Positions 1 through 10,055 of a stretch of DNA of 45,894 bases are shown piece after piece (the stretch's first letter is position 1; each line of letters opens with the position of its first letter). The stretch is from assembly GCA_944322875.1 (NCBI GenBank), contig CALUQI010000002.1:1-45894 (forward strand), given 5' to 3'. Both the position numbers and the translations under genes were made by a program. The notes beneath the pieces were generated by a model. That model did not search any database, had not been told where the DNA came from, and worked only from the letters and a program-made list of their open reading frames with translations. This DNA is from Candidatus Gastranaerophilales bacterium. GTDB lineage: Bacteria; Cyanobacteriota; Vampirovibrionia; Gastranaerophilales; Gastranaerophilaceae.

Positions 1-762
1 GGAAAAGTATTTATGCTCTGAAAAAAGGCTCTGAATAACTTTAAAGTGGTCATTATCATTAATGTTTATTGTTGGTAATTTAAGAATTTGCAGCGGATTT
101 AAGATATTTTCCGTAATCTTTTTAATAGAATTGATATTTTCCAGTCTTATGGAATTTTCTATTGAAAAATCGCCAGCTTTTGTTCTTGTTAGTTTTGAAA
201 GGTAAGCTCCGCAATTTAAGCATTTTCCTATATCATATGCTATTGACCTTATGTAAGTACCTTTAGTGCATGATATGAAAATTTCAGCAGTTTGTTTTTG
301 TTGGTCAAAATTTAGCAGATTGATGTTTTTAATGAATACTTTGCGAGGTTTTATTTCAATATTCTTCCCTTCTCTGGCGTATTGATAAAGTTTTTTGCCG
401 TTAACTTTTATTGCTGAGTATATGGGAGGATATTGAATTATCTCCCCTTTGAAATTTTTTAAAATATTTATTAATTCTTCTATCGTAATTTTTTTATCAA
501 ATTCATCAGTTACTTTACCTTCAATATCATAAGTATCGGTATTTTTTCCAAATTGTATCTGTGCTATATATTCTTTGTCATCATTAAGATATTCAATTAG
601 TCTGGTAGCTTTTCCGATACATATTGGCAAAACTCCTTGTGCAAAAGGATCAAGAGTACCTGTATGACCTATTTGTTTTATCCCGGTAATTTTTCTCAGT
701 TTTGCTACGACATCATGTGATGTCATTTTTTCAGGCTTGTATACATTTATAAAGCCAAACAA
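1..762 (-). CDS. truB: tRNA pseudouridine(55) synthase TruB, 3' end cut by window
   Basis: TruB isomerises uridine 55 to pseudouridine in the T-loop of most tRNAs. The reverse-strand frame reads from the left edge up to a TTG start that directly follows the rbfA stop codon (TAA then TTG). A GGAGAA ribosome site in the end of rbfA sits 5-8 bases before it, which favours this TTG. The first residues read GFINVYKPEKMTSHDVVAKL, the usual TruB opening, and GHTGTLDPFAQGVLPI carries the catalytic aspartate of the family. There are 254 codons and no stop before the edge; full proteins have about 290-310 residues, so some 40-50 C-terminal residues are missing. It is co-transcribed with rbfA, a common bacterial pairing. 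Confidence 0.95.
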   Translation of the reverse strand, partial: MFGFINVYKPEKMTSHDVVAKLRKITGIKQIGHTGTLDPFAQGVLPICIGKATRLIEYLNDDKEYIAQIQFGKNTDTYDIEGKVTDEFDKKITIEELINILKNFKGEIIQYPPIYSAIKVNGKKLYQYAREGKNIEIKPRKVFIKNINLLNFDQQKQTAEIFISCTKGTYIRSIAYDIGKCLNCGAYLSKLTRTKAGDFSIENSIRLENINSIKKITENILNPLQILKLPTININDNDHFKVIQSLFSEHKYFS

Positions 763-1107
763 TTAGAGTTCTCCTCTTGAAATTTTATTTATAATTTCGG
801 TTATGCGTGAACCTTTTTCAAAAGAATCACTGTATATAAATTTCAATTCAGGTGTAAGACGTAAACGAATTCTTTTCCCAACTTCATAACGAATTTTGGG
901 TGTATTTTTTTCAATAATTTCTTTTGATTTGTCTATTTGTTCTGGCGTGCCTAAAACACTGTATATTACTTTTGCAAAAGAATTATCATGAGAAACTTCG
1001 ACATCAACTATTGAGACTACTCCTTCCAATCCTCGTATTTCTTTACGTAAGATTTCAGATATGTCTCGCATTAATTCTTTTCTTACTCTTTCATTTCGTA
1101 ATGTCAT
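763..1107 (-). CDS. rbfA: 30S ribosome-binding factor RbfA
   Basis: RbfA is a small KH-fold protein that binds the immature 30S subunit and helps 16S rRNA 5'-end maturation and cold adaptation. The 114-residue length is typical. The sequence shows the family pattern: an N-terminal RVRKELMRDISEILRKEI helix, the VSIVDVEVSHDNSFAKVIYS strand region, and the C-terminal RIRLRLTPELKFIYSDS signature. A GGAG ribosome site precedes the ATG. It lies just upstream of truB and downstream of clpB. In many bacteria nusA and infB precede rbfA; here clpB takes that place, so rbfA-truB appear to have their own promoter. Confidence 0.95.
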   Translation of the reverse strand: MTLRNERVRKELMRDISEILRKEIRGLEGVVSIVDVEVSHDNSFAKVIYSVLGTPEQIDKSKEIIEKNTPKIRYEVGKRIRLRLTPELKFIYSDSFEKGSRITEIINKISRGEL

Positions 1108-1130
1108 AATATTCTCCTTTTACGAGATTC

Positions 1131-1139
1131 ATTATAGCA
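1131..1139 (-). promoter_or_regulatory. Extended -10 promoter for rbfA-truB
   Basis: On the reverse strand the bases read TGCTATAAT, an exact extended -10 element (TGn followed by TATAAT), with a predicted transcript start about 17 bases before the rbfA ATG. No good -35 box is visible, which is usual for extended -10 promoters. This is motif reading only. Confidence 0.45.
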
Positions 1140-1181
1140 TGAAATAGTAAAATTTTATTCTCCACTGAGATTCTATTAATC

Positions 1182-3785
1182 TTATTTTTCTTTTATAAAA
1201 TTAATTTCATCATTATCTACATCAATTATTAATTTGTCTCCTTTTCTGAATTTTTGTTCAAGAATTTGCTTTGATAGAGGGTTTTCAACCATTTGTCGGA
1301 TGACTCTTTTAAGTGGTCGGGCTCCATATACCGGATTAAAACCTCTTGTTGCAAGGAATTCTTTAGCTTCTTCTGTTATATCAACGTATATTTCGTGTTC
1401 AGAAATTAATTTTCTTAAGTAATCGGTTTGAATGTCGACAATAGAACTTAATTGCTGTAATGTTAAAGCTTTGAAAAATATTATTTCATCAATTCTGTTC
1501 AAAAATTCAGGTTTGAATTTTGTTTTCAACAGAGCAAGAACCTCATCTTTGGTATCTTCAAAATCTTTTTGATTTAACATTGAATCAAGAGTTTTTTCAA
1601 GGATTATTTCACTGCCAAGATTACTTGTCATAATAATAAGTGTGTTTTTAAAATCGACTACTCTGCCTTTTGAGTCTGTTAAACGCCCGTCATCAAATAT
1701 TTGGAGCATTATATTAAATACATCAGGATGTGCTTTTTCTATTTCATCAAAAAGTACTACCGAGTAGGGTTTTCTTCTAACGGCTTCTGTAAGTTGCCCT
1801 CCTTCTTCGTATCCGACATATCCCGGAGGTGCACCAACCAGTCTTGCTACATTATGTTTTTCCATATATTCTGACATGTCAATACGGATAAGAGCATCTT
1901 CATCGTTAAACATAAATTCTGCCAGTGCTTTTGCCAATTCAGTTTTACCGACTCCTGTTGGCCCTAAAAATAAAAATGTTCCTATTGGTCTTTTGGGGTC
2001 TTTTAATCCGGAACGAGCTCGACGAATTGCGTCAGATACAGTTGTTACGGCTTCATCTTGACCTATTAAACGTTTATGCAGTTTCTCTTCCATATTAATA
2101 AGTTTTTGCATTTCGCTTTCTACAAGTTTATTGACTGGTATGCCTGTCCATTTGCTTACCACTGCTGCTATATCACTTTCTTCTATTTGTTCTTTTAACA
2201 GTTGGTTGTCATTTTTATCACGATTTTCGCAAGCTTTTAATTGCTTTTCTAATTCAAGAAGTTTTCCATATTTTAGTTCGGCTGCCAGTTGAAGATCTGT
2301 ATTCCTTTCAGCTTCTTCTATTTGTTTTTTTACTTTGTCTATTTCTTCTTTTATTGCAGCTTCTCCTATTATAGATGATTTTTCTTGTTCCCATTGAACT
2401 TTTAGCGTATTTATTTTATTTTCAAGTTCTGTTATCTGTTTGCTTAAATCTTCTACTTTAGTTTTAGCTTCGTCGCTATCTTCTTTTTTGAGTGCTTCAC
2501 GTTCAATTTCAAATTGAATTTTTTGACGCATCATTGAATCGATTTCTGCAGGCATTGAATCTATTTCTATCCTTAATGAAGATGCTGCTTCGTCTATTAA
2601 GTCTATTGCCTTGTCAGGGAGAAATCTGTCTGTTATGTATCTGTCAGACAATTTTGCAGCAGCAATAAGTGCACTGTCCAGAATTCTTACTCCGTGATGT
2701 ACTTCATATTTTTCTTTGAGACCTCTCAAAATACTTATTGTATCTTCAACACTGGGTTCGTTAACCAGAACAGGTTGGAATCTCCTCTCTAATGCTGGGT
2801 CTTTTTCTATGTATTTTCTGTACTCATTTATGGTTGTTGCTCCTATCGTTCTTAAAACTCCTCTTGCTAACATTGGTTTCAAAAGATTGCCGGCATCCAT
2901 TGAACCTTCTGTTGCTCCGGCACCGACTACAGTGTGAAGTTCATCTATAAACATTACTATTTCACCGTTTGAATCTTCTACTTCTTTTAATACCGCTTTT
3001 AGACGTTCTTCAAATTCTCCTCGGTATTTTGCACCTGCAACAAGTGCTCCCATGTCAAGCGATATTAATTTTACCTCTTTTAAACTCTCCGGAACATCAC
3101 CACGAACTATCCTTTGTGCTAATCCTTCTACTATAGCTGTCTTGCCTACTCCGGGTTCGCCTATCAGTACCGGATTGTTCTTTGTCCTTCGGTTTAAAAC
3201 CTGAATTATACGCCTGACCTCTTCATCTCGTCCTATTACGGGATCTAGTTTGCCTTTCCTTGCAAGTGCGGTTAAATCTGTTGAATATTTTTCAAGTGCT
3301 TTCATATTTTCTTCTGCATTTTTATTGTCCACTTTTTTGTTTCCTCTTATCTTTTTCATTACATTTAACACTGTATTTGAAGTTACTTTGTATTCATTAA
3401 GTACTTTTTGGATGTTTGAATTTTCTAACTTGGTCATGGATAATAATATATCCTCAACACTTATAAAATCGTCTTTTAATTCTGTTGCTATTTCATCTGA
3501 TAAATCCAATAATTTGTTTGTTGTTTGTGATAAGAAAAGTTGCTGAGAATTCTGTAGCCCGCTTATTGTGGGAAATGATTTTATTTCTTTTACTATTTTG
3601 TCTATAAAAGATTGGTTTAATAATTTTAACTCGTTAAGATAGTCTTTTATAATGCCGTTGTCTTTTATCATAGCCAACATTATATGCTCAGGTTGCATCT
3701 CTGTGTTTTTATAAGAGTTGACTATTGCATTTGCTGAAGATAGTATCTCTTGCGAGTAGTTTGTAAAACGATTTATGTCTGCCAT
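1182..3785 (-). CDS. clpB: ATP-dependent chaperone ClpB
   Basis: ClpB is the Hsp100 disaggregase that threads aggregated proteins through a hexameric ring with DnaK. At 867 residues it has the full family length. In order: a Clp N domain (about 1-150), AAA1 with Walker A GEPGVGKT at 209-216 and Walker B VMFIDE at 277-282, a long coiled-coil middle domain (about 405-530, charged and Leu/Glu/Lys-rich), and AAA2 with Walker A GPTGVGKT at 608-615 and the GYVGYEEGG pore-loop region. The middle domain separates it from ClpA and ClpC-type proteases. An AAGGAG ribosome site lies before the ATG. I see no CIRCE heat-shock operator in the 126-base divergent gap to the MATE gene. Confidence 0.97.
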   Translation of the reverse strand: MADINRFTNYSQEILSSANAIVNSYKNTEMQPEHIMLAMIKDNGIIKDYLNELKLLNQSFIDKIVKEIKSFPTISGLQNSQQLFLSQTTNKLLDLSDEIATELKDDFISVEDILLSMTKLENSNIQKVLNEYKVTSNTVLNVMKKIRGNKKVDNKNAEENMKALEKYSTDLTALARKGKLDPVIGRDEEVRRIIQVLNRRTKNNPVLIGEPGVGKTAIVEGLAQRIVRGDVPESLKEVKLISLDMGALVAGAKYRGEFEERLKAVLKEVEDSNGEIVMFIDELHTVVGAGATEGSMDAGNLLKPMLARGVLRTIGATTINEYRKYIEKDPALERRFQPVLVNEPSVEDTISILRGLKEKYEVHHGVRILDSALIAAAKLSDRYITDRFLPDKAIDLIDEAASSLRIEIDSMPAEIDSMMRQKIQFEIEREALKKEDSDEAKTKVEDLSKQITELENKINTLKVQWEQEKSSIIGEAAIKEEIDKVKKQIEEAERNTDLQLAAELKYGKLLELEKQLKACENRDKNDNQLLKEQIEESDIAAVVSKWTGIPVNKLVESEMQKLINMEEKLHKRLIGQDEAVTTVSDAIRRARSGLKDPKRPIGTFLFLGPTGVGKTELAKALAEFMFNDEDALIRIDMSEYMEKHNVARLVGAPPGYVGYEEGGQLTEAVRRKPYSVVLFDEIEKAHPDVFNIMLQIFDDGRLTDSKGRVVDFKNTLIIMTSNLGSEIILEKTLDSMLNQKDFEDTKDEVLALLKTKFKPEFLNRIDEIIFFKALTLQQLSSIVDIQTDYLRKLISEHEIYVDITEEAKEFLATRGFNPVYGARPLKRVIRQMVENPLSKQILEQKFRKGDKLIIDVDNDEINFIKEK

Positions 3786-3911
3786 TTTTATTAACTCCTT
3801 TATTTTTATTTTAACTTTAATTTACCTAAAGTCAGTTTTTTTTAATCTTTAATTAATTTTTTTATTTTAAATACTCTTATAATATAAAAATTTTTATGTT
3901 AGCATATATTC

Positions 3912-5258
3912 ATGCGTTTATCCGAGTTTAAGTACTATGTGAAAGAATTGTTGCAAATAGCAATGCCCATAATTATGGGAAACTTAGGTTTTATAATGAT
4001 AGGTGCAGGTGATGTTTTTATTGCGGGTAGACATTCTACAGATACTCTTGCGGCTATATCTATTGCAACGGCTATTTCTAATTGTATAATGACTTTCGGC
4101 ATTGGTTTGATAGCAAGTGTTTCTCCTTTGCTATCTAATTATAGAGGAGAAAAACATTCTGCTAAAAAATATTTTTTCCCTACAATACGTTTTGCAATGA
4201 TATTAGCTTGTATAACTATGATAGCTGTCTTAGCGTGCGTTCCTTTTATTGATTATATGAAGTTTGAGCCGAAATTGGTCTTACCTATTAAACATTATAT
4301 GATTGTAACTGCGTTTTCAACTTTTGGAGCGTATTTGCATGCTGCTTTGAAAGAATTTTTGCAGGCTTTTGAGATTGTATTTTTACCGAATGTTGTTACT
4401 GTTTTTTCAGTTTTTTTAAATGTATTTTTAAATGTATTATTGGTTTTTGGCTTTGGTCCTATACCGTCTTTAGGCGTAATTGGTCTTGCTATTGCAAGTT
4501 TTACGGTAAGATATTTCATGGGTGGAGTTCTGTTGTGGTATTGTTTTAGACTTATGTCTTTCCGCAATTATACTCAGGATAAAAAATATTTTAAAAGTCT
4601 TTTAAAAATAGGAATGCCAATATCTTGTGCCATATTGATAGAATTTGTAGCATTTAATTGTGTAGCAATAATTATGGGTAGAATTGCCGGTGTCTATGCG
4701 GCAGCACAAAACCTTATTTGTACTTTGACAACGGTATCGTTCATGGTTCCTCTTGCAATTTCAAATGCTATTGCGGTAAAAGTTGGTTTCGCTAACGGTG
4801 CACAAAATTTCGTTGAATTAAAAAGATATGCGTATATTGGTTTATTTTTGTCAGTCGGATTTATGGTATGCAGTTCGTTTGTTTTTGCAAGTTTCCCGCA
4901 TTTTTTGGTCCGATTGTTTACGTCAGATGAAGTACTCATAAAAATATGTGTTCCCGTACTTTATGTTCTTGCAATTTTCCAAATATTTGATGGCTTACAA
5001 GTCTCATTGGCCGGGATTTTTAAAGGCATGAAAAAAACAGGGATTGTGTTGATTGCCAATTTTGTTGGGTATTGGCTTATTTCTATACCTCTGGGATGTT
5101 TGCTTGCTTTCTCGTACGGAATGAATATAATGGGATTTTGGTTTGGTCTTCTTGTCGCTGCGGTTATACTTTGTTTGATAATGTTTATAATCCTTAGCCA
5201 GTATATGGTTAATTTGGAAAAAAATCTGAATTTTGTATGTTTGCCTGAAGAATATTAG
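3912..5258 (+). CDS. MATE family multidrug/cation efflux transporter
   Basis: This 448-residue protein is almost wholly hydrophobic, with about 12 predicted membrane helices in two similar halves, as in MATE (NorM/DinF-like) exporters that expel drugs or metabolites in exchange for sodium or protons. The start reads MRLSEFKYYVKELLQIAMPI, leading into a helix rich in Gly and Ile, and the stretch GAGDVFIAGRHSTDTLAAIS matches the conserved first-lobe region of the family. No clear ribosome site precedes the ATG; a TATAAT lies at 3878-3883. It is divergent from clpB and followed after 48 bases by ndk. Substrate cannot be told from sequence. Confidence 0.88.
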   Translation: MRLSEFKYYVKELLQIAMPIIMGNLGFIMIGAGDVFIAGRHSTDTLAAISIATAISNCIMTFGIGLIASVSPLLSNYRGEKHSAKKYFFPTIRFAMILACITMIAVLACVPFIDYMKFEPKLVLPIKHYMIVTAFSTFGAYLHAALKEFLQAFEIVFLPNVVTVFSVFLNVFLNVLLVFGFGPIPSLGVIGLAIASFTVRYFMGGVLLWYCFRLMSFRNYTQDKKYFKSLLKIGMPISCAILIEFVAFNCVAIIMGRIAGVYAAAQNLICTLTTVSFMVPLAISNAIAVKVGFANGAQNFVELKRYAYIGLFLSVGFMVCSSFVFASFPHFLVRLFTSDEVLIKICVPVLYVLAIFQIFDGLQVSLAGIFKGMKKTGIVLIANFVGYWLISIPLGCLLAFSYGMNIMGFWFGLLVAAVILCLIMFIILSQYMVNLEKNLNFVCLPEEY

Positions 5259-5275
5259 ATTTTTCCTTTTATTTA

Positions 5276-5284
5276 TGCTATGAT
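5276..5284 (+). promoter_or_regulatory. Extended -10 promoter for ndk-tgt
   Basis: TGCTATGAT matches the extended -10 pattern and closely resembles the rbfA element TGCTATAAT. A start about seven bases downstream would leave a leader of some 16 bases carrying the ndk ribosome site. No strong -35 box is seen. Confidence 0.35.
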
Positions 5285-5306
5285 TGACTTATTGGAGGAA
5301 AATATC

Positions 5307-5783
5307 ATGGCACATACGGAAGAGAGAACATTTGTTGCTATAAAGCCCGATGCTGTTATCAGAGGTCTAACTAGTACTATTATTAAAAGATTTGAGGATA
5401 AAGGCTATAAAATTATCGGGTTAAAAATGCTTATGGTTTCTCCGGAGCAGGCAGCAAAACATTACGAAGAACATTATGGAAAACCTTTTTACGACAGATT
5501 GATACGTTATATTTCCAGTGGCCCTATTGTTGCAATGGTACTTCAGGGGTACAATGTTATTAAAGGGGTACGTCAGCTGATGGGTGCAACAGATCCCGCA
5601 GAAGCTCAAGTTGGGACGATTCGTGCTGATTTCGCTCAATTAAAAGAATATAATTCCGTCCACGGCTCGGATTCCGCTGAAAGTGCTGAACGTGAAATTT
5701 CTATATATTTTAATCCCGAAGAGTTATGCACTGAATGGAAAAATATGACCGAGTTGGTTACAGAGAAAGAAGATTTTATATAG
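5307..5783 (+). CDS. ndk: Nucleoside diphosphate kinase
   Basis: Ndk moves the terminal phosphate from ATP to other nucleoside diphosphates through a phosphohistidine. The active-site motif NSVHGSDS is present, with the catalytic His at residue 119, and the N-terminal ERTFVAIKPDAVIRG strand is typical. The frame opens earlier at an ATG at 5280, but TTGGAGGA at 5292-5299 sits just ahead of the ATG at 5307 and gives the usual Ndk start and a 158-residue product close to the family norm. The stop codon abuts the tgt ATG (TAG then ATG), so the two are cotranscribed and perhaps translationally coupled. Confidence 0.96.
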   Translation: MAHTEERTFVAIKPDAVIRGLTSTIIKRFEDKGYKIIGLKMLMVSPEQAAKHYEEHYGKPFYDRLIRYISSGPIVAMVLQGYNVIKGVRQLMGATDPAEAQVGTIRADFAQLKEYNSVHGSDSAESAEREISIYFNPEELCTEWKNMTELVTEKEDFI

Positions 5784-6905
5784 ATGGGTGAATATTTTAG
5801 CTATGAGTTGACACATGTTTGTGCTCAAACCGGTGCTCGTGCCGGAGTTTTGCATACTCCGCACGGTAAAATTTTGACACCAATATTTATGCCTGTTGGC
5901 ACTAATTCTGCAGTTAAAACTCTTACTTGTGACCAAATTAGTAATACCGGTGCTCAGATTATTTTAGCAAATTCATACCACCTTTACCTCAGAGCTGGTA
6001 CTAAGTTAATTAAAAAATTTGGCGGAATTCATGGTTGGATGAATTGGAATAAACCTGTTTTAACAGATTCCGGTGGATTTCAGGTTTTTTCTCTTTCTAA
6101 TTTGAGAAAAATATCTGAAGATGGTGTTGAATTCAGAGATCCTAAAGATGGGAAAAAACATTTTATATCGCCAGAGATGTCAATGGAAATACAGCAAGAT
6201 ATCGGAGCTGATATAATAATGGCTTTTGATGAATGTGCTCCTTATCCGTGTGATTATCTTACTGCAAAAAATGCTATGGAAAGAACACACAGATGGCTTG
6301 AAAGATGTTTTAAATCTAAAAATAACCCAAAGCAGGCTTTGTTTCCGATAGTTCAAGGTGCTTTTTATGACGACTTAAGAAAAGAAAGTGCTTCTGTTAT
6401 CTCAAAATTTGAAGCTCCGGGGTATGCGATTGGCGGTCTTAGTGTAGGTGAATCTAAAGAAGTTATGAATCACTTTATCCAACTTACAGCTCCTTTGTTG
6501 CCGCAAGATAAACCGCGATACCTTATGGGGGTTGGAACTCCTGAAGATTTGCTTGACGGAATTAGATTCGGAATTGATATGTTTGATTGTGTTTTACCTA
6601 CCAGAAACGCACGTCATGGTTCTTTCTTTACATGGGATGGTAAACGTAATATAAAAAATAAAGAATTTTATGATGATGCTAATCCTTTAGTTGATGATTG
6701 CATGTGTTATACTTGTAAAAATCATTCAAAAGCTTATGTTAGACACCTATGGCGTTGCGGGGAAAGCACTGCAGCTACACTTTTGTCTATTCATAATATA
6801 CAATTTCTGATTGAGTTTTCGCAAAAGTGCCGTGAAGCAATCCTGCAAGATCGCTTTGGTGATTTTTACAATAACCATTATAGTCGGTTTATTTCAAATA
6901 AATAA
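5784..6905 (+). CDS. tgt: Queuine tRNA-ribosyltransferase (tRNA-guanine transglycosylase)
   Basis: Tgt exchanges guanine 34 of GUN-anticodon tRNAs for the queuosine precursor preQ1. The 373-residue length is normal. Visible signatures are PIFMPVGTNSAVKTLT near the N-terminus, the LTDSGGFQVFSL substrate-binding stretch with its catalytic Asp, the AIGGLSVGE loop, and FDCVLPTRNARHG with the nucleophilic Asp. The zinc site CMCYTCKNHSKAYVRHL supplies three Cys and one or more His near the C-terminus. It starts directly after the ndk stop. It converges on the next gene with only two bases between stop codons and no terminator visible. Confidence 0.97.
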   Translation: MGEYFSYELTHVCAQTGARAGVLHTPHGKILTPIFMPVGTNSAVKTLTCDQISNTGAQIILANSYHLYLRAGTKLIKKFGGIHGWMNWNKPVLTDSGGFQVFSLSNLRKISEDGVEFRDPKDGKKHFISPEMSMEIQQDIGADIIMAFDECAPYPCDYLTAKNAMERTHRWLERCFKSKNNPKQALFPIVQGAFYDDLRKESASVISKFEAPGYAIGGLSVGESKEVMNHFIQLTAPLLPQDKPRYLMGVGTPEDLLDGIRFGIDMFDCVLPTRNARHGSFFTWDGKRNIKNKEFYDDANPLVDDCMCYTCKNHSKAYVRHLWRCGESTAATLLSIHNIQFLIEFSQKCREAILQDRFGDFYNNHYSRFISNK

Positions 6906-6907
6906 TT

Positions 6908-7366
6908 CTAAACGTCCCTGTGACCTGTTTTTAATTGATGATCAACATTTGCTGTACGTTGGTTTGCTTTAAGTTTACCTTTTATAATTTGGTATCCTGC
7001 CACACCTATACTTGCAATTGCACTAAGTACTTTACCTTTTTTACTTATATTTTTTAACGGATGTTTGAATGTATCTATCAATGCGTTTCCGTTTCTTATT
7101 GTTCTTGGTATTGCATCAAAGGTCCAAAAACCTGTAAGTGCAACAGCAGCCGTCAACAAGCCATAACCTGCTGCTTTGAGTGATGCTTTGGTCATTTCAC
7201 TTAATGTTGTAAAAAATTTGGCAATCTTACTAATATCCTCAATAAATCCACCCCTGTCTTTACGAGGCTTAGGCTCTGCATATTCTCTGTCGTTTTTTTC
7301 GACTATTGGAGATATTGTTGAGGTTTGACTTCTAAAGCTTATCGATGGATTCAAGTTTACTAACAT
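6908..7366 (-). CDS. Small membrane protein of unknown function with NPSISFR-type N-terminus
   Basis: I do not recognise a named family. The 152-residue product starts MLVNLNPSISFRSQTSTISP; a GGAGT ribosome site supports this ATG. A charged segment (about 23-42) is followed by a helix region, a hydrophobic stretch near 66-86 (YGLLTAAVALTGFWTFDAIP) and a second weaker one near 114-129. Short proteins with an N-terminal NP-x-I-S-F-x motif are, to my recollection, frequent in Gastranaerophilales, which would make this a lineage-specific family. The gene lies 82 bases downstream of mutS on the same strand and converges on tgt. Its function is unknown. Confidence 0.75.
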   Translation of the reverse strand: MLVNLNPSISFRSQTSTISPIVEKNDREYAEPKPRKDRGGFIEDISKIAKFFTTLSEMTKASLKAAGYGLLTAAVALTGFWTFDAIPRTIRNGNALIDTFKHPLKNISKKGKVLSAIASIGVAGYQIIKGKLKANQRTANVDHQLKTGHRDV

Positions 7367-7448
7367 TGCAACTCCTTTTTCGTCTCTTACATTAAAACTC
7401 GTAAATCTTTTTTTTGTTAGTTTAGACGGTAAATTTTTACAAAATTTA

Positions 7449-10022
7449 TCAATTGAATAAATTTAATTGCGGCACATTTGAATCCGGTGACATAGACCTT
7501 TTCTTGGTTGAAAGATTGTTTGAATAGTCCTTTTGCATTTTGGTCATTAAATCCTGTGAACGTTTTATTACACTATTTGGTAATCCTGCCATTTTTGCCA
7601 CTTGAATTCCGTAACTTTTGCTTGCTCCACCTTGTACTATTTTCCTTAGAAATTCTATTTCACCATTTTGTTCTGAAATTGTGATTCTGTAATTTTTAAT
7701 TTGTGGATATGTATCTGTCATTACATTGAGTTCGTGGTAATGTGTTGCAAAAATGCACCTTGCTTTTATTTTTGTAGCAATAAATTCAGCTACAGCCCAA
7801 GCGATTGCAACTCCATCATATGTGCTTGTCCCTCGGCCTATTTCGTCTAAAAGAATAAAGCTTCTCTCTGTTGCTGAGTTTAGTATGCAGGCTGTTTCTA
7901 TCATTTCAACCATAAATGTTGATTGCCCCAATGTAATATCATCTGAGGCTCCTACTCTTGTGTATATTTTATCTATAATACCTATTTTAGAATAATCTGC
8001 CGGTACCCACGAGCCTATTTGTGCTAAAATTGCTATGAGTGCATTTTGCCTCATATATGTTGATTTGCCCGCCATGTTTGGACCGGTTAATATCATAAAT
8101 TGTGTAGCATCAGTGGAATTGCATTTTAAACTTAAGTCATTAGGTACATATTCTCCCAATGGTAAAATCTTTTCTAAAACCGGGTGTCTGCCGTTTTTTA
8201 CAATAAAATCGTCTGATTCATCTATTATTGGTTTTGTGTAATTGTTCTCTACAGCTGTTTCTGCAAGCGAAGATGTTACATCTGCTATCGCTATCGCCTC
8301 TGATATTTCTCTTATTTTACTTACAAATTCTTTTGAATATTCTCTGAAATCAGTGTATAGCTTGTATTCTAGCTCTGTGGACTTGTATCGTGCCGATAAA
8401 ACATCGTCTTCGTGCTTCTTTAATTCTTCAGTTATGTATCTTTCAGCATTGGTTAATGTTTGCTTTCTTATATAGTTTTCAGGAGTCATGTTTATGTTTG
8501 AGTTAGTTACTTCAATAAAATAACCAAAAACTTTGTTATAACCAACTTTTAGATTTTTTATCCCCGTTTTTTCTTTTTCGGTCTCTTCGAAATTTTTAAG
8601 CCATTCTTCCCCGCCTGTCAGTAAATCCCTAAAATAGTCAAGTTCTCCATTTACATTGTTTTTTATTATACCGCCTTCTTTTATGTGCGTAGGAGGATTG
8701 TCTACTATTGTTCTGTCTATCAGATTTGCGTAATTTTCTATCTCTGAAAGATAACTCCTAACTGTCTTAAAGGGATCATAATTTAATTCTGTGCAAATGT
8801 TAAATAGATTAGGAAGTTTTTCCAGTGATGCCTTTAAACTTATAAAATCTCTTGGGTTTGCACTGCCGTTGCTTATTCGTGTGGACAGTCTTTGGATGTC
8901 CTGTATTTGTTCAAGTTGTTGAATAAGCATTCTACGTACGGTATCATTCTCGACTAATTCTGTTACTGAATTTTGTCTTCTCATTATGTCGGATACTTTT
9001 TTCAATGGCTGACATATCCAGGTCCTTAATGTTCGTGCTCCCATATTAGTTTTTGTTTTGTCTAATGCCCAAAGTAAAGATCCATACTTATTCTTTTCTC
9101 GTAGTGTTTGCGTTAGTTCTAAATTTTTTCTCGTATTTGCATCGATCATTACGTATTCAGTTAATTCATAACTTTCAATACGTTCAAATTTAGGCATGTT
9201 ACCTTTTTGCGTCTCCCATATGTAGGAAAGTAATGCTCCCGAAGCCCTGAAACCAAGTTTGTATGTATTGTATCCAAATGCATCTAAATTAGATGTTTCA
9301 AATACCGCTTTCAAATTGTTTTCAGCAAATGTTTGTTCGTATACTGCGGAAGGAATTTTGGAACAATTATAATTTGTTGTTATTTGTTCCGGTAAATTTA
9401 TTTTTTCATCCGGTACTATCTGAAAAGGTTTGATATCCTCCTTTATTGATGGGGCAACTACTTCTGCCGGAGTTAGTCTGGCCAGTTCTGATATTATTAA
9501 TTCTAATGGGGCCTGTGTGGTTTTGAATTCACCTGTGGAAATATCTGCGTATGCAAATCCATATAAATCACTCTTTTCATCTTTGTATATTGAACATATG
9601 TAATTGTTTGCGTTCTGTTCTAAAAAATTGCTTTCAATTATTGTGCCGGCAGTGATTATGCGTGTTACCCCACGTTTTACTAAATCTTTCGATAATTTAG
9701 GATCCTCAAGTTGGTCGCATATTGCAACTTTTATATTTTTTTGCACCAATTTTTCTAAGTACGAATCAACAGATTTAACCGGTACCCCTGCTAACGGAAT
9801 TCTACCTATTGAGCCTGCGTCTCTACCTGTAAGAGTTAGTTCTAACTCTTTAGAAAGTAGGAGTGCATCCTCAAAAAATGTTTCATAAAAGTCTCCTAAA
9901 CGGTACAATAATAGCGTGTTTGGGTTTTCTCTTTTTATTTCAAGATATTGCCTCATCACAGGCGTGGTATCTTCAGGAATTACTTCCCAACTCTTAACAT
10001 TGTTGATTTCAGTTTTTGTCAT
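7449..10022 (-). CDS. mutS: DNA mismatch repair protein MutS
   Basis: MutS finds base mismatches and small loops and, with ATP, recruits MutL. The frame is open for 62 codons further upstream, but the ATG at 10022 gives MTKTEINN and an 857-residue product of usual length, starts just after a good promoter, and avoids overlap with the divergent gene. The N-terminal GDFYETFFEDA contains the Phe-x-Glu mismatch-reading motif, which marks MutS1 rather than MutS2. The C-terminal ATPase shows Walker A GPNMAGKST near residue 643, the LDEIGRGTSTYDG Walker B and signature region, and FATHYHEL. No mutL is in the window. No ribosome site is visible in the short leader. Confidence 0.97.
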   Translation of the reverse strand: MTKTEINNVKSWEVIPEDTTPVMRQYLEIKRENPNTLLLYRLGDFYETFFEDALLLSKELELTLTGRDAGSIGRIPLAGVPVKSVDSYLEKLVQKNIKVAICDQLEDPKLSKDLVKRGVTRIITAGTIIESNFLEQNANNYICSIYKDEKSDLYGFAYADISTGEFKTTQAPLELIISELARLTPAEVVAPSIKEDIKPFQIVPDEKINLPEQITTNYNCSKIPSAVYEQTFAENNLKAVFETSNLDAFGYNTYKLGFRASGALLSYIWETQKGNMPKFERIESYELTEYVMIDANTRKNLELTQTLREKNKYGSLLWALDKTKTNMGARTLRTWICQPLKKVSDIMRRQNSVTELVENDTVRRMLIQQLEQIQDIQRLSTRISNGSANPRDFISLKASLEKLPNLFNICTELNYDPFKTVRSYLSEIENYANLIDRTIVDNPPTHIKEGGIIKNNVNGELDYFRDLLTGGEEWLKNFEETEKEKTGIKNLKVGYNKVFGYFIEVTNSNINMTPENYIRKQTLTNAERYITEELKKHEDDVLSARYKSTELEYKLYTDFREYSKEFVSKIREISEAIAIADVTSSLAETAVENNYTKPIIDESDDFIVKNGRHPVLEKILPLGEYVPNDLSLKCNSTDATQFMILTGPNMAGKSTYMRQNALIAILAQIGSWVPADYSKIGIIDKIYTRVGASDDITLGQSTFMVEMIETACILNSATERSFILLDEIGRGTSTYDGVAIAWAVAEFIATKIKARCIFATHYHELNVMTDTYPQIKNYRITISEQNGEIEFLRKIVQGGASKSYGIQVAKMAGLPNSVIKRSQDLMTKMQKDYSNNLSTKKRSMSPDSNVPQLNLFN

Positions 10023-10031
10023 AGTTATAAT
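10003..10031 (+). promoter_or_regulatory. Candidate promoter for the 199-residue membrane protein gene
   Basis: TTGATT at 10003-10008, a 17-base spacer, and TATAAT at 10026-10031 point rightward to a start near 10038. The -35 box lies inside the first codons of mutS. Confidence 0.5.
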
Positions 10032-10035
10032 TATT

Positions 10036-10055
10036 CTTGATATAATTATATCAAG
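10036..10055. repeat. Perfect 20-base palindrome between divergent genes
   Basis: The two 10-base arms CTTGATATAA and TTATATCAAG are exact reverse complements with no loop. The palindrome spans the predicted starts of both divergent transcripts (mutS and the 199-residue protein) and contains the mutS -10 box. It could be a dimeric repressor operator or simply the by-product of back-to-back TATAAT sequences. Confidence 0.6.

Noticed and set aside
3250-3546. Long plus-strand frames opposite clpB and similar shadows opposite mutS, gpsA, murQ, ribH and thrS
   Set aside because: They lie antisense to well-identified genes, lack ribosome sites, and their translations are low-complexity Ser/Leu/Phe-rich strings.
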